Positions 46,095 through 54,921 are shown, counted from the first letter of the stretch. The stretch: DNA of 64,000 nucleotides from Glutamicibacter sp. PS (GCA_031317595.1 JANCMB010000001.1:124001-188000); one strand, 5' to 3'. The notes: generated from the sequence alone by a model not told the origin. Made by a program: numbers and translations.

Positions 46095-47237
46095 CTACTT
46101 GGCGTATTCGCCAGTCAGCAGCACCGCGCCGCCATCGACACCCTTGGCGCCCTGCACAAAGTCGGCGCCGGCTCCGGTGGCCTGGTCGGTGAGCGCTTCA
46201 ACCGAGCCCATCACCCAAGCACCCATACCGGCGGCATTGAGCAGTTCCACGGCACGATCGGCGACGGCCTGATCGACCACAGCCACCATGCCCACACCCA
46301 GGTTCAGGGTGCGTTCCAGATCGGCCTGCGGCACGTTGCCCAACTGGCCGATGGTTGCGAAAATCGCCGGCAGCGACCACGTGGAACGATCGATGCGGGC
46401 CATCAGACCCTGAGGCAGCACGCGGGCCAAGTTTGCGGCCAAGCCACCGCCGGTGACGTGGCTGAAACCGTGGACCCCGAAGGTGTCGCCCGCGTTGAGC
46501 GAATCGACCAGTTCGAGGCAGGCCGAGGTGTAGATGCGGGTCGGCTCGAGCAACTCCTCGCCGAGGGTACGGCCGAATTCGGCGACCTCACGCTCCAGTT
46601 CCCACCCGGCGTGAGCGATGACGCGGCGCACCAGCGAGTAGCCATTGGAGTGAATACCCGAGGAAGCCATGCCGATCACCACGTCGCCGGCCTTGACGCG
46701 GTCCGGGCCCAGCAGGGCGTCGGCCTCGATGACACCGGTGGCGGCACCGGCCACATCGTACTCGTCGACCCCGAGCAGCCCTGGGTGCTCGGCGGTCTCG
46801 CCGCCGACCAGTGCGGTCCCGGCCAGTTCACAGCCGGTGGCGATACCGCGCACAATGTCGGCGATACGCTCCGGAACGACCTTGCCGCAGGCAATGTAGT
46901 CGGTCATGAACAGCGGCTTGGCACCCACGACGACAATGTCATCCACGACCATGCCGACCAGGTCCTGACCGATGGTGTGGTGCACATCGAGCTTCTGCGC
47001 GATGGCGACTTTGGTGCCCACACCGTCGGTGGAGGTGGCCAGGTACGGCTTGCGGTACCCGGTAAGGAAGGAAACGTCGAACAGCCCGGCAAAGCCGCCG
47101 ACCCCGCCGATCACGGAGGAGTTATGGGTGGCCTTGATGGCGTCCTTCATCAGCTCAACGGCGCGATCGCCGGCCTCGGCGTCCACGCCGGCTCCGGCGT
47201 AGGTGATGGAGGTTGGCTGCGCTGGGGTTTCGCTCAT
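46095..47237 (-). CDS. purM: Phosphoribosylformylglycinamidine cyclo-ligase
   Basis: A 380-residue AIR synthetase, step five of purine synthesis. Recognised by SITYAGAGVDAEAGDRAVEL, TDGVGTKVAIAQKL, the ATP-binding region NDIVVVG-like VDDIVVVGAKPLFM and GFSHVTGGGLAANLARVLP. It starts 29 bases after purF on the same strand, so the two form an operon. Confidence 0.97.
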   Translation of the reverse strand: MSETPAQPTSITYAGAGVDAEAGDRAVELMKDAIKATHNSSVIGGVGGFAGLFDVSFLTGYRKPYLATSTDGVGTKVAIAQKLDVHHTIGQDLVGMVVDDIVVVGAKPLFMTDYIACGKVVPERIADIVRGIATGCELAGTALVGGETAEHPGLLGVDEYDVAGAATGVIEADALLGPDRVKAGDVVIGMASSGIHSNGYSLVRRVIAHAGWELEREVAEFGRTLGEELLEPTRIYTSACLELVDSLNAGDTFGVHGFSHVTGGGLAANLARVLPQGLMARIDRSTWSLPAIFATIGQLGNVPQADLERTLNLGVGMVAVVDQAVADRAVELLNAAGMGAWVMGSVEALTDQATGAGADFVQGAKGVDGGAVLLTGEYAK

Positions 47238-47266
47238 GGATCTTTCGGTCCTTTTCGTTTCGTGGG

Positions 47267-48790
47267 TTAGAGCACGGACTGCAGGTCGGCATCAGGGCCC
47301 GGCTCACAGCCTGGCTGGTTCGCCTTCTCCAACAGGTTCTTGCCGCGGCGGCTGTCATCGGGCAGGGCAATGGGGTAGTCGCCGGTGAAGCAGGCGGTGC
47401 ACAGGCGCTCGCGTGGCTGGCGCGTGGCATCGATCATGCCGTCTTCGGAAATGTAGGCCAGCGAGTCGGCTCCGATGGAGGCGGCGATCTCGTCCACGGC
47501 GGCACCGTTGGCGATGAGCTCGGCGCGGGTGGCGAAGTCGATGCCGTAGAAGCAGGGCCACTTCACCGGAGGTGAGGAGATCTTCACATGTACTTCGGAG
47601 GCGCCGGCCTCACGCAGCATGCGCACCACGGCGCGCTGGGTGTTGCCACGGACGATCGAGTCGTCCACGACCACCACGCGCTTGCCCTTGAGCACCGTTT
47701 CCAAGGCGTTGAGCTTCAGTTTGATACCCAGCTGGCGCAGCGTCTGGCTGGGCTGGATGAACGTGCGTCCCACATAGGCGTTCTTCACGAAGCCGTGGGT
47801 GAAGGGGATGCCGGACTCTTCGGCATAGCCGATGGCCGCAGGCGTACCGGACTCGGGCACCGGGATGACGATGTCGGCTTCGGCCTGGTTTTCGCGGGCC
47901 AGTACTCGGCCCATTTCCACACGGGACTCGTACACCGAGCGGCCGGCAATGGCGGCGTCGGGACGGGCGAGGTAGACGTACTCGAAGACGCAGCCCTTCG
48001 GGGTGGCTTCGGCGAAATGGGTGGAACGTACACCGTTGGAGTCGATGGCGATCAGCTCGCCGGGTTCGATCTCGCGGATAAAGGAGGCACCCACGGTGGC
48101 CAGCGCCGGCTGCTCGGAGGCAACTACCCAGCCGCGGTCAAGACGACCCAGTACGAGTGGGCGAACGCCGTGTGGATCGCGCGCGGCGTACAGGGTGTCT
48201 TCGTCCATGAAGACAAAGCAGAATGCGCCCTCGACCTTAGGTAGCAGTTCCAGCGCGGTCTGTTCCAGGGTCTGGCCGGGGTCACCGTTGAGAAGATTCG
48301 TGACCAGTGCGGTGTCGGTGGTGTTGCCCTGCGCGATTTCGCCGCGGACCTTGCCACCATCGGCCTCGATCTTGCCGCGCACCATATCCGCCAAGTCCGC
48401 GGAATTGGTGAGGTTGCCGTTGTGCGCAAGGGCGACGGTGCCATTAGGGGTTGGGCCCAAGGTGGGCTGGGCGTTGGCCCAATGGCTGGCTCCGGTGGTG
48501 GAGTAGCGGCAATGGCCAATAGCCAAGTGCCCCTTCATGGAGTTCAAGGTGGTCTCTTCAAAGACCTGAGAGACCAGCCCCATGTCCTTGTAGACATTGA
48601 TGCGCGCCCCGTCGCTCGTGGCGATACCGGCGGATTCCTGTCCACGGTGCTGCAAGGCATACAGTCCGTAGTAGGTCAGCTTGGCGACTTCTTCGCCAGG
48701 TGCCCAAACGCCGAAAACACCGCACTCGTCCTGCGGTCCCTTCTCGTCCGGGAGCAGGTCATGATTAAGCATTCCATCGCCACGCGCCAT
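47267..48790 (-). CDS. purF: Amidophosphoribosyltransferase
   Basis: A 507-residue enzyme of the first committed purine step. A short propeptide ends at the catalytic cysteine in QDECGVFGVW (Cys23), starting the class II glutaminase domain. The phosphoribosyltransferase domain has the PRPP loop VVVVDDSIVRGNTQ. Cysteines near the C-terminus (RLCTACFTGDYP) fit the iron-sulfur cluster of the Bacillus-type enzyme. It is followed by purM and preceded by a small membrane protein gene. Confidence 0.97.
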   Translation of the reverse strand: MARGDGMLNHDLLPDEKGPQDECGVFGVWAPGEEVAKLTYYGLYALQHRGQESAGIATSDGARINVYKDMGLVSQVFEETTLNSMKGHLAIGHCRYSTTGASHWANAQPTLGPTPNGTVALAHNGNLTNSADLADMVRGKIEADGGKVRGEIAQGNTTDTALVTNLLNGDPGQTLEQTALELLPKVEGAFCFVFMDEDTLYAARDPHGVRPLVLGRLDRGWVVASEQPALATVGASFIREIEPGELIAIDSNGVRSTHFAEATPKGCVFEYVYLARPDAAIAGRSVYESRVEMGRVLARENQAEADIVIPVPESGTPAAIGYAEESGIPFTHGFVKNAYVGRTFIQPSQTLRQLGIKLKLNALETVLKGKRVVVVDDSIVRGNTQRAVVRMLREAGASEVHVKISSPPVKWPCFYGIDFATRAELIANGAAVDEIAASIGADSLAYISEDGMIDATRQPRERLCTACFTGDYPIALPDDSRRGKNLLEKANQPGCEPGPDADLQSVL

Positions 48791-48871
48791 GTCATTATTC
48801 TTTCACGATTGTTGGTCGTTGCCGACCGTTTGTGTGGTGGGATGCGGCCCGGTGAACATGCGGAAGTTGCC

Positions 48872-49198
48872 CTAGCTCTCCGGTTGCCCGCTGTCGGTGT
48901 TTTCGGTCATGGCGACGGCTTGACCCTTGCTGCCCTTGCGGGCCGCGAGCCAGTCAATCACCACGTAAACCACGGCACCGATTCCGGCGCCCAGTCCTCC
49001 GAAGAACATTGCGAAGAAACCCATCGCAGCAGCGCGGGTGTACTCGCTCGAGGGGAGGCCAATGAGACCAGTGATCGCACCGGCTACCACGCCCAACGCG
49101 GTAAAGGTGAGAATAACTGGCCAAAACCGCGGAACTCGATGCACCACAACGGGGATCGAATCGTTCTGTGCCGCGGGACTGTTATTGGCTTGCTCCAT
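48872..49198 (-). CDS. Two-helix membrane protein of unknown function
   Basis: A 108-residue protein from ATG 49198 (MEQANNSPAAQ), with a polar N-terminus, two hydrophobic helices (WPVILTFTALGVVAGAITGL and AMGFFAMFFGGLGAGIGAVV) and a polar C-terminal tail. An upstream in-frame TTG at 49216 would overlap the preceding gene by 14 bases; the ATG leaves a 4-base gap. No named family is recognised. It lies between the sterol-carrier-type gene and purF, all on one strand. Confidence 0.72.
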   Translation of the reverse strand: MEQANNSPAAQNDSIPVVVHRVPRFWPVILTFTALGVVAGAITGLIGLPSSEYTRAAAMGFFAMFFGGLGAGIGAVVYVVIDWLAARKGSKGQAVAMTENTDSGQPES

Positions 49199-49202
49199 AC
49201 CG

Positions 49203-49583
49203 TTAAGGGTACTCAATCAGTGGCAAGTGCGCCGCCAAGTCTGCCCTAAGACCGGAGGCATGTAAATGCCCTGAGGCGAGGGCTTCTTGCCAGTGGGTGC
49301 GCCCGGTGACAAGGGCCAGCCAGAGATCGGCAGGTAGTTCGACCACATTGGGTGGGGTGCCACGGGTATGTCGTGGTCCGGCAATGCATTGGGTGACGCC
49401 AAAGGGTGGGACGCGCACCTCGACGGAGTTGCCTTCCGCGCGCGAGGCGAGCTCCTCAAGAGCAAAGCGAACGGCGGAGGCCAGTTGCGCGCGGGGGAGC
49501 TTTTCTCCAGCGGCTGTTGCATCAACCCATTCGCGGAGCGCCGTGCGACCTGCCGCTTCATCGATGCGCCGTTTGATAGCCAT
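49203..49583 (-). CDS. Sterol carrier (SCP-2-like) family protein
   Basis: A 126-residue soluble protein. It resembles the actinobacterial sterol carrier family that usually lies next to purF, with VEVRVPPFGVTQCIAGPRHT and NVVELPADLWLALVTGRTHW as the most conserved parts. In SCP-2 folds such a segment lines a lipid pocket, but no ligand is known for this subgroup. It starts at 49583 and ends 4 bases before the small membrane protein gene. Confidence 0.8.
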   Translation of the reverse strand: MAIKRRIDEAAGRTALREWVDATAAGEKLPRAQLASAVRFALEELASRAEGNSVEVRVPPFGVTQCIAGPRHTRGTPPNVVELPADLWLALVTGRTHWQEALASGHLHASGLRADLAAHLPLIEYP

Positions 49584-49923
49584 AGGCGATCAGCATCCTT
49601 TCGTTCGTCCGCGCTGTGGGCTAAGCCCGTAGAGCACTCACTAGGTGAGGGAATGTTACGGCCGTTCTTTGGGCCCCGCAGACCACCTTATTCTGGGTCG
49701 GCGCCGGTGGCCACGTTGCTTATCAACGGCCTTGCCAGAGGTCGATTAATCGACAAGGTTGATAGTTTAGTGAAGACTCGTTGAAGTGAAAATGCGCGGA
49801 ATCGCGCGGAAATTAGCGTTGAGAATTTTCGCAGGTTTCTGTTCGGTAACATCAAGGTCAGGTAATCTGGAGTGCGGATCATCACCATTCGCCGTTGCGA
49901 ACATCACACGCGAAGGACACTTC
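49584..49923 (+). promoter_or_regulatory. Upstream region of the LAETG surface protein gene
   Basis: A 340-base non-coding stretch, AT-rich in its second half. It holds a nested inverted repeat at 49721-49764, listed separately, and TAATCT at 49863 as a possible -10 box. The in-frame extension of the surface protein ORF back to 49786 is not supported, because the signal peptide begins at 49924. Confidence 0.55.
49721..49764. repeat. Nested inverted repeat with a central 14-base palindrome
   Basis: The palindrome GTCGATTAATCGAC (49741-49754) lies inside outer arms TATCAAC/CTTG on the left and CAAG/GTTGATA on the right. The left arm carries a 3-base insertion. Confidence 0.75.
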
Positions 49924-51399
49924 ATGACGTTACGACGTACCTTGGGCGCAGGCCTTGGCGCTGCTGCTTTGACTGTGACGAGCCTTGTGGCTCCGGCCGC
50001 TCTGGCAGCCGAACAGAAAGTTACCGATCTCTCCGACTCCACGGTGCTCACTGCACAGCAACTGGCTGAGTCCCTCGTTGGTGACAACACGGAGATCAGC
50101 AACGTTAGCTACAGTGGCGACCCGATGAGCGCCGGAACGGCGCAGGGTTTTGGTTCGGACTTGGACATTGATGATGGTGTGGTACTCACCAGTGGTGCCG
50201 TCTCCGGTGATGAAAGCATTTTGCTGGGCCCCAATGACGATGATGGCACCTCGGTGTATGTCGGATCCGACGGCGATGCAGATTTGGATAACATCGTTGA
50301 ACCAAACTCAACCAGAGACGCCGCAGTACTCGAGTTTGATTTCGTGCCCGATGCGCAGACCGTCACCTTCAGTTACGTGTTCGGTTCTGAGGAGTACACC
50401 GAATACATCGGTACCGATTACAACGATGTCTTCGGATTCTTCGTCAACGGAACCAACCACGCATTGATCTCCACCCCGGACGGCGCCCAGCCAGTGACCG
50501 TGAACACCATCAATGATGAGGTCAATAGTGGTTTCTATCGAGATAACCCCGATGGAGAGCCGAAGTACAATGTTGAGCTCGATGGGTTCACTACCGTGTT
50601 GAAATTTGAAGCACCGGTCAAAGAGGGCCAGGTCAACCACATCAAGTTGGCGATTGCCGATACCTCAGACCGGGCGTGGGACTCCGCCGTGGTAATTGCG
50701 GCCGGAAGCTTCAAATCCAATGCGGCACCGGTGGCCGAGGAAATCACGACCTCGACGCCGATCGATACGGCGAAAACCATCACGCTGCTAGGCAGTGACC
50801 CCGATGGTGATGACTTGACCTACTCCGTCGTCGAGGGACCGGACGCCTCTGAAGGTACTTTGGGCGAGATCAACGGCGACAAGATCGAGTTCACGCCGGC
50901 CGAAGGATTCACTGGCGAAGTGACCTTCACCTACAAGGTGTCCGACGGATCCAAGGAGTCGGCGCCGACCACGGTGACCGTGGTGGTCGAGCAGGACCCG
51001 GGCACCGAGCCGACCCCGTCGGAAACCCCGGAACCAACCGAGTCCGAGGAACCGACCCAGTCGCCTGAGCCTTCCGAGACTCCGGAACCGACCGAGTCCG
51101 AGGAACCCACCCAGTCGCCTGAGCCGTCCGAGTCGCCCGAGCCAAGCGCATCGGAAGAGCCCTCTGCCTCGCCGGAACCGAGCGAGTCGGTCGAGCCAAG
51201 CGAGACCGAGGAACCGAGCGAGTCGGAGACTCCGGCACCCTCCTCCTCGAGCAAGGCCCCGGCCCCGAGCAAGGATGAAGAGGATGTGCTGGCCGAGACC
51301 GGCACCTCCACCGCCACCGGTGTACTAGCCGTCGGCGCAGGGTTGCTCATGCTCGGCGGAGCAGTAAGCCTGATCACGCGTCGCCGCACCAAGCACTAG
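49924..51399 (+). CDS. LAETG-anchored surface protein with choice-of-anchor L domain and repeat stalk
   Basis: A 491-residue cell-wall protein. The signal peptide (MTLRRTLGAGLGAAALTVTS, cleavage near LAAEQ) follows GAAGGA. Residues about 35-230 match the choice-of-anchor L family (GFGSDLDIDDGVVLTSG, YVFGSEEYTEYIGTDYNDVF), followed by a cadherin-like/Big_9 domain (about 240-350) and a Pro/Ser/Glu stalk with four 18-residue repeats. The C-terminus has LAETG at residue 456, a membrane helix and the tail RRRTKH. LAxTG is the motif class used by sortase E in Actinobacteria, so wall anchoring is likely. No sortase is seen in this window; function in adhesion is inferred. Confidence 0.87.
   Translation: MTLRRTLGAGLGAAALTVTSLVAPAALAAEQKVTDLSDSTVLTAQQLAESLVGDNTEISNVSYSGDPMSAGTAQGFGSDLDIDDGVVLTSGAVSGDESILLGPNDDDGTSVYVGSDGDADLDNIVEPNSTRDAAVLEFDFVPDAQTVTFSYVFGSEEYTEYIGTDYNDVFGFFVNGTNHALISTPDGAQPVTVNTINDEVNSGFYRDNPDGEPKYNVELDGFTTVLKFEAPVKEGQVNHIKLAIADTSDRAWDSAVVIAAGSFKSNAAPVAEEITTSTPIDTAKTITLLGSDPDGDDLTYSVVEGPDASEGTLGEINGDKIEFTPAEGFTGEVTFTYKVSDGSKESAPTTVTVVVEQDPGTEPTPSETPEPTESEEPTQSPEPSETPEPTESEEPTQSPEPSESPEPSASEEPSASPEPSESVEPSETEEPSESETPAPSSSSKAPAPSKDEEDVLAETGTSTATGVLAVGAGLLMLGGAVSLITRRRTKH
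51016..51231 (+). repeat. Four tandem 54-base repeats coding the surface protein stalk
   Basis: Each unit codes 18 residues. Units 1 and 2 are identical in protein (PSETPEPTESEEPTQSPE); units 3 and 4 diverge but keep the PSExxEPxxxEEPxxSxx pattern. Confidence 0.85.
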
Positions 51400-51409
51400 G
51401 CTGCACCTA

Positions 51410-51467
51410 AACCTCGAAGCTCGAGGGGCACACCACATCAGTGGCGTACCCCTCGAGCTTCGAGGTT
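51410..51467. terminator. Bidirectional terminator between the surface protein and asparaginase genes
   Basis: AACCTCGAAGCTCGAGGGG (51410-51428) and its exact complement at 51449-51467, with a 20-base loop. Confidence 0.85.
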
Positions 51468-51482
51468 AATGAGTCGAACGGT

Positions 51483-52457
51483 TTAGAAATTCACCGTTGC
51501 GATTTCCAGCCCGGCGGCCCGCGCTCCTGCAGTCTTGGCCTCCGGACGCAACAGCGGCCGCAGTCGCTCGAGGGAAGCGGGCTCCAGGGCGCCGGCCCGG
51601 ACGAGCAGCGACAGCGCGAGCTCGTCGGTGCCGCGCTGCGAGCCGTCCAGCATTTTCAGTGCCACACTGGTGCCATCGGGGGCCGCCATCGCCAGCACAC
51701 CTTCGGCGCCGAGTTTGGCCAGAACCCCGGTCTCACGCATCACCACGCTGTTGGCCCGGTGCTCGCCCTGAACTGCCCACGGATGGCTCAGCATTGCTTC
51801 GCGCACCGCCTCCAGTTGGGGATCCTCATCCGCGGCCAAGGCGCTGAAGCCGCGGGCCAGCGAGATCAGTTGCAGCATAGGAGCCGGCGCCCCGCAACCG
51901 TCGACGCCGATGGCACCCAGCGGCCCGCACCAGCGTTTGATCGCTGCCAATGCGGCCCGCTGGACGGGATGTTCGGGATCTAAATAGTTTGAGGTGGATT
52001 CATCAAGGGCAACCGCCGCGGCCAAGAAGGCGGCGTGCTTCCCCGAACAATTGAAGGCCAGCGAGCTGGGCCCACCACCGCTTGCGGTGAGCGCACTGCG
52101 CGTGGCCGAATCCGCCGGCCAGGCCGCCGGGCACCCCAATGCCGCTGGGGACAGCCCGACCGCATCGAGAATCTGCGCGGCCAGCGCCTGATGAGCGTCA
52201 GTGCCGCTGTGGCTGGCGCAGGCGATCGCGAGCTGCTCGGCGGTGAGCTCGGCGCCACTGCTCAGCGACCCGAGCGCCTGGAAGGGTTTGAGCGCGGAAC
52301 GCGGAAAGATCCATGCGTCGGGATTGCCTAGGGCGAACCGTGTCGTACCGTCGGGGGCGAGGACCACCGCGATCCCCAGATGTCGTGATTCCACGTGGCC
52401 GTTGCGGGTGACACGCACGAGTTCCTGGCAGTCGGCGAGCGTTATTTCTTCGGACAT
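51483..52457 (-). CDS. Asparaginase (type II, L-asparaginase_II family)
   Basis: A 324-residue protein of the actinobacterial/rhizobial asparaginase family, distinct from the E. coli enzymes. Key segments are FPRSALKPFQALGSL, IACASHSGTDAHQALAAQIL, FNCSGKHAAFLAA and GVDGCGAPAPMLQLISLARG, which hold the serine-lysine and cysteine residues of the family active site. It would convert asparagine to aspartate. It is divergent from purD. Confidence 0.88.
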   Translation of the reverse strand: MSEEITLADCQELVRVTRNGHVESRHLGIAVVLAPDGTTRFALGNPDAWIFPRSALKPFQALGSLSSGAELTAEQLAIACASHSGTDAHQALAAQILDAVGLSPAALGCPAAWPADSATRSALTASGGGPSSLAFNCSGKHAAFLAAAVALDESTSNYLDPEHPVQRAALAAIKRWCGPLGAIGVDGCGAPAPMLQLISLARGFSALAADEDPQLEAVREAMLSHPWAVQGEHRANSVVMRETGVLAKLGAEGVLAMAAPDGTSVALKMLDGSQRGTDELALSLLVRAGALEPASLERLRPLLRPEAKTAGARAAGLEIATVNF

Positions 52458-52522
52458 AGGGTGCAGTCTATCCAGCCGTGGAGCGGTGGGTCATCGACGA
52501 TGGTCGTAGCCCGGCCCTCCGG

Positions 52523-52528
52523 TAAACT
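52523..52528 (+). promoter_or_regulatory. Candidate -10 element of a leaderless purD transcript
   Basis: TAAACT ends 8 bases before the GTG at 52537, so transcription would start at or next to the start codon. No Shine-Dalgarno sequence is visible there. Confidence 0.5.
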
Positions 52529-52536
52529 TGGGGCCT

Positions 52537-53823
52537 GTGAAGGTACTGGTTATTGGCCCAGGCGGCCGTGAACATGCAATTGTCCGCGCACTTAGTGCAG
52601 ATCCCTATGTTGAACAGGTTCATTGTGCCCCCGGAAACGCCGGTATCGCGCAAGATGTAACGGTTCACGCGCTCGACGCGCAGAATCCCGAGGCCGTGCT
52701 CGCGCTGGCTCGTGAGCTGGACAGCGATCTTGTGGTCATCGGTCCCGAGGCACCCTTGGCAGCCGGTGTGGCCGATGCGCTGCTGGAAGCGAACATTCCG
52801 GTCTTTGGACCTACCCGTGCCGCCGCGCAGCTTGAAGCCTCCAAGGCGTTCGCCAAGGACGTGATGGCCGAAGCTCAGGTTCCCACCGCGATGGCTAAGG
52901 TCGCGGTCAACGCGGACGAGGCCGCAGCCGCCCTGGACAGCTTTGGCGCACCCTATGTGGTGAAGGACGACGGACTGGCCGCAGGCAAGGGCGTTGTCGT
53001 CACCGAAGATCGCGCCGCTGCCCTCGAGCACGCAGAAGCCTGCTTCGCCCTCGGCGGCAGTGTCGTCATCGAGGAGTTCCTCGACGGCCCCGAGGTATCT
53101 CTTTTCGTGATCTGCGATGGCAAACATGCCGTACCACTGGCCCCGGCCCAAGACTTTAAGCGCATCTTCGACAATGACCAGGGCCCCAACACCGGTGGCA
53201 TGGGTGCCTACAGCCCGCTGGAATGGCTCCCGGACGGTTTCGTGGATGAAGTGATGGAGCGCGTGGCCTACCCGACCCTGCGCGAAATGGAACGCCGCGG
53301 CACCCCCTTTACCGGCGTGCTGTACTGCGGTCTGGCCGTCACCCGCCGAGGCATCCGCGTGATCGAATTCAACGCACGCTTCGGCGATCCGGAAACCCAG
53401 GCCGTACTCGCTCGCTTGAAGACCCCGCTGGGTGGGGTTTTGCTGGCCGCCGCGAAGGGTCAGCTGGATGACGCCGAGCAGCTCCGCTGGTCGTCACAGA
53501 CCGCCGTGGATGTGGTGATTGCCGCCGAAAACTACCCGGATACCCCGGTGAAGGGCTCGGCGATCGCCGGCCTGGAGGCGGCCAACGCACTCGATGGCGT
53601 ACACGTGATGCACGCTGGTACCAGCATCAACGAGGAAGGCGACATTACGGTCGCCGGGGGCCGCGTCTTGGCAGTTGTCGGTCTCGGCGACGATCTCGCC
53701 GCAGCACGCGAAAAGGCCTACGCCGGTGTCGCGGAAATTTCCTGGCCCGGGGCGCAGTCGCGTAGCGATATTGCCCTGAAGGCCGCCAACGGTGAAATTA
53801 GCCTCGCAACGGAAGGTCAGTAA
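52537..53823 (+). CDS. purD: Phosphoribosylamine-glycine ligase
   Basis: A 428-residue ATP-grasp enzyme of purine step two. It starts VKVLVIGPGGREHAIVRALS and contains PYVVKDDGLAAGKGVVVTED, GPEVSLFVICDG, the ATP-grasp loop GMGAYSPLEWLP and EFNARFGDPETQ. GTG 52537 is preferred over TTG 52528 because the family begins at MKVLVIG. No ribosome site precedes it, and a -10-like hexamer lies at the spacing of a leaderless mRNA. The purC ATG lies directly after its TAA. Confidence 0.96.
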   Translation: MKVLVIGPGGREHAIVRALSADPYVEQVHCAPGNAGIAQDVTVHALDAQNPEAVLALARELDSDLVVIGPEAPLAAGVADALLEANIPVFGPTRAAAQLEASKAFAKDVMAEAQVPTAMAKVAVNADEAAAALDSFGAPYVVKDDGLAAGKGVVVTEDRAAALEHAEACFALGGSVVIEEFLDGPEVSLFVICDGKHAVPLAPAQDFKRIFDNDQGPNTGGMGAYSPLEWLPDGFVDEVMERVAYPTLREMERRGTPFTGVLYCGLAVTRRGIRVIEFNARFGDPETQAVLARLKTPLGGVLLAAAKGQLDDAEQLRWSSQTAVDVVIAAENYPDTPVKGSAIAGLEAANALDGVHVMHAGTSINEEGDITVAGGRVLAVVGLGDDLAAAREKAYAGVAEISWPGAQSRSDIALKAANGEISLATEGQ

Positions 53824-54732
53824 ATGAGCGGATATCAGACCGACGTGCCCGTCCTCGAGGGCTGGGATCACTTCTACTCCGGCAAGGTGCGTGACCTGTA
53901 TATTCCGGCAGGTAGCAGCTTCGAGCAGACCGATCGTGTGCTGGTGGTCGCCTCGGACCGCATCAGCGCCTATGACTATGTCTTGACCAGCGAAATCCCG
54001 GACAAGGGCAAGGTACTGACTCAGCTGAGCCTGTGGTGGTTTGAGCAGCTCGAACAGTTCCCGAATCACGTGATCTCCACCGACGTTCCAGCAGCCGTGG
54101 CCGGCCGGGCCATGGTTTGTAAGAAGCTGGATATGTATCCGATCGAATGCATTGCGCGCGGGTACCTGACCGGCTCCGGCTTGGCAGAGTACAAGCAGTC
54201 CCGCGCCGTCTGCGAATTGCCGTTGCCCGAAGGCCTGGTGGATGGCTCGCGTCTCGAACCGGCCTTGTTCACTCCCTCGGCGAAGGCCGAGGTGGGGGAG
54301 CATGATGAGAATATCTCGTACGCTCAGACCGTCGAGAAGGTCGGTGCCGAGGTGGCAGAGCAGCTGCGTGAGCAGACCGTGGCCCTGTATTCGCAGGCCG
54401 AACGCATCGCCCGCGAGCGTGGCATAATTCTGGCCGACACCAAGGTCGAATTTGGCGCCGATCCTGCCACCGGAACCTTGACCCTAGGCGACGAGGTGCT
54501 GACCCCGGACTCTTCGCGCTTCTGGGATGCCGCCAGCTACGCCCCAGGCCAGCCGCAGGCCAGCTTCGACAAGCAGTTCGTGCGCGACTGGCTCTCTAGC
54601 GAGGCATCGGGCTGGGACAAGAACTCCGGCGAGCAGCCGCCGCAGCTGCCGGAAGACATCGTGGCGAAAACACGCGCCCGGTACATCGAGGCTTACGAGC
54701 GTCTGACGGGACGTAGCTTTAGCGCCTCGTAG
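53824..54732 (+). CDS. purC: Phosphoribosylaminoimidazole-succinocarboxamide synthase
   Basis: A 302-residue SAICAR synthetase. Recognised by HFYSGKVRDLYIP, VASDRISAYDYVLTSEIPDK, CIARGYLTGSGLAEYKQS and DTKVEFGADPATGTLTLGDE. The length is that of the longer actinobacterial form. It is immediately adjacent to purD and followed by a strong terminator. Confidence 0.97.
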   Translation: MSGYQTDVPVLEGWDHFYSGKVRDLYIPAGSSFEQTDRVLVVASDRISAYDYVLTSEIPDKGKVLTQLSLWWFEQLEQFPNHVISTDVPAAVAGRAMVCKKLDMYPIECIARGYLTGSGLAEYKQSRAVCELPLPEGLVDGSRLEPALFTPSAKAEVGEHDENISYAQTVEKVGAEVAEQLREQTVALYSQAERIARERGIILADTKVEFGADPATGTLTLGDEVLTPDSSRFWDAASYAPGQPQASFDKQFVRDWLSSEASGWDKNSGEQPPQLPEDIVAKTRARYIEAYERLTGRSFSAS

Positions 54733-54740
54733 CAATCGTG

Positions 54741-54789
54741 AAAACGCCCGTGCACTTAGTGGATTACCCGCCGAGTGCGCGGGCGTTTT
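54741..54789 (+). terminator. Terminator of the purDC operon
   Basis: AAAACGCCCG pairs with CGGGCGTTTT, with GCACT/AGTGC inside the stem, and ends in a T run. Confidence 0.92.
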
Positions 54790-54921
54790 GTCATGTCAGC
54801 GGCCCGAATAGGATACGCACTCGTTTCACGCTACACTTATGTGCTGTTCATCACACAACACTCGCGAACGCACTGTCAGGGGCCGGATCCGGCGAACTGG
54901 CAGCACTAAGGAAGGACCAAC

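Noticed and set aside
45999-47270. 423-codon plus-strand frame over purM
   Set aside because: Antisense to purM, it reads through the bidirectional terminator at 46036-46070 and shows no protein family features.
51016-51231. CRISPR-like repeat array
   Set aside because: The repeats are contiguous, have no spacers and keep the reading frame of the surface protein.
54790-54921. Glycine riboswitch before the AGCS symporter
   Set aside because: The conserved aptamer elements are not visible; only a GCCGGATCCGGC palindrome is present.
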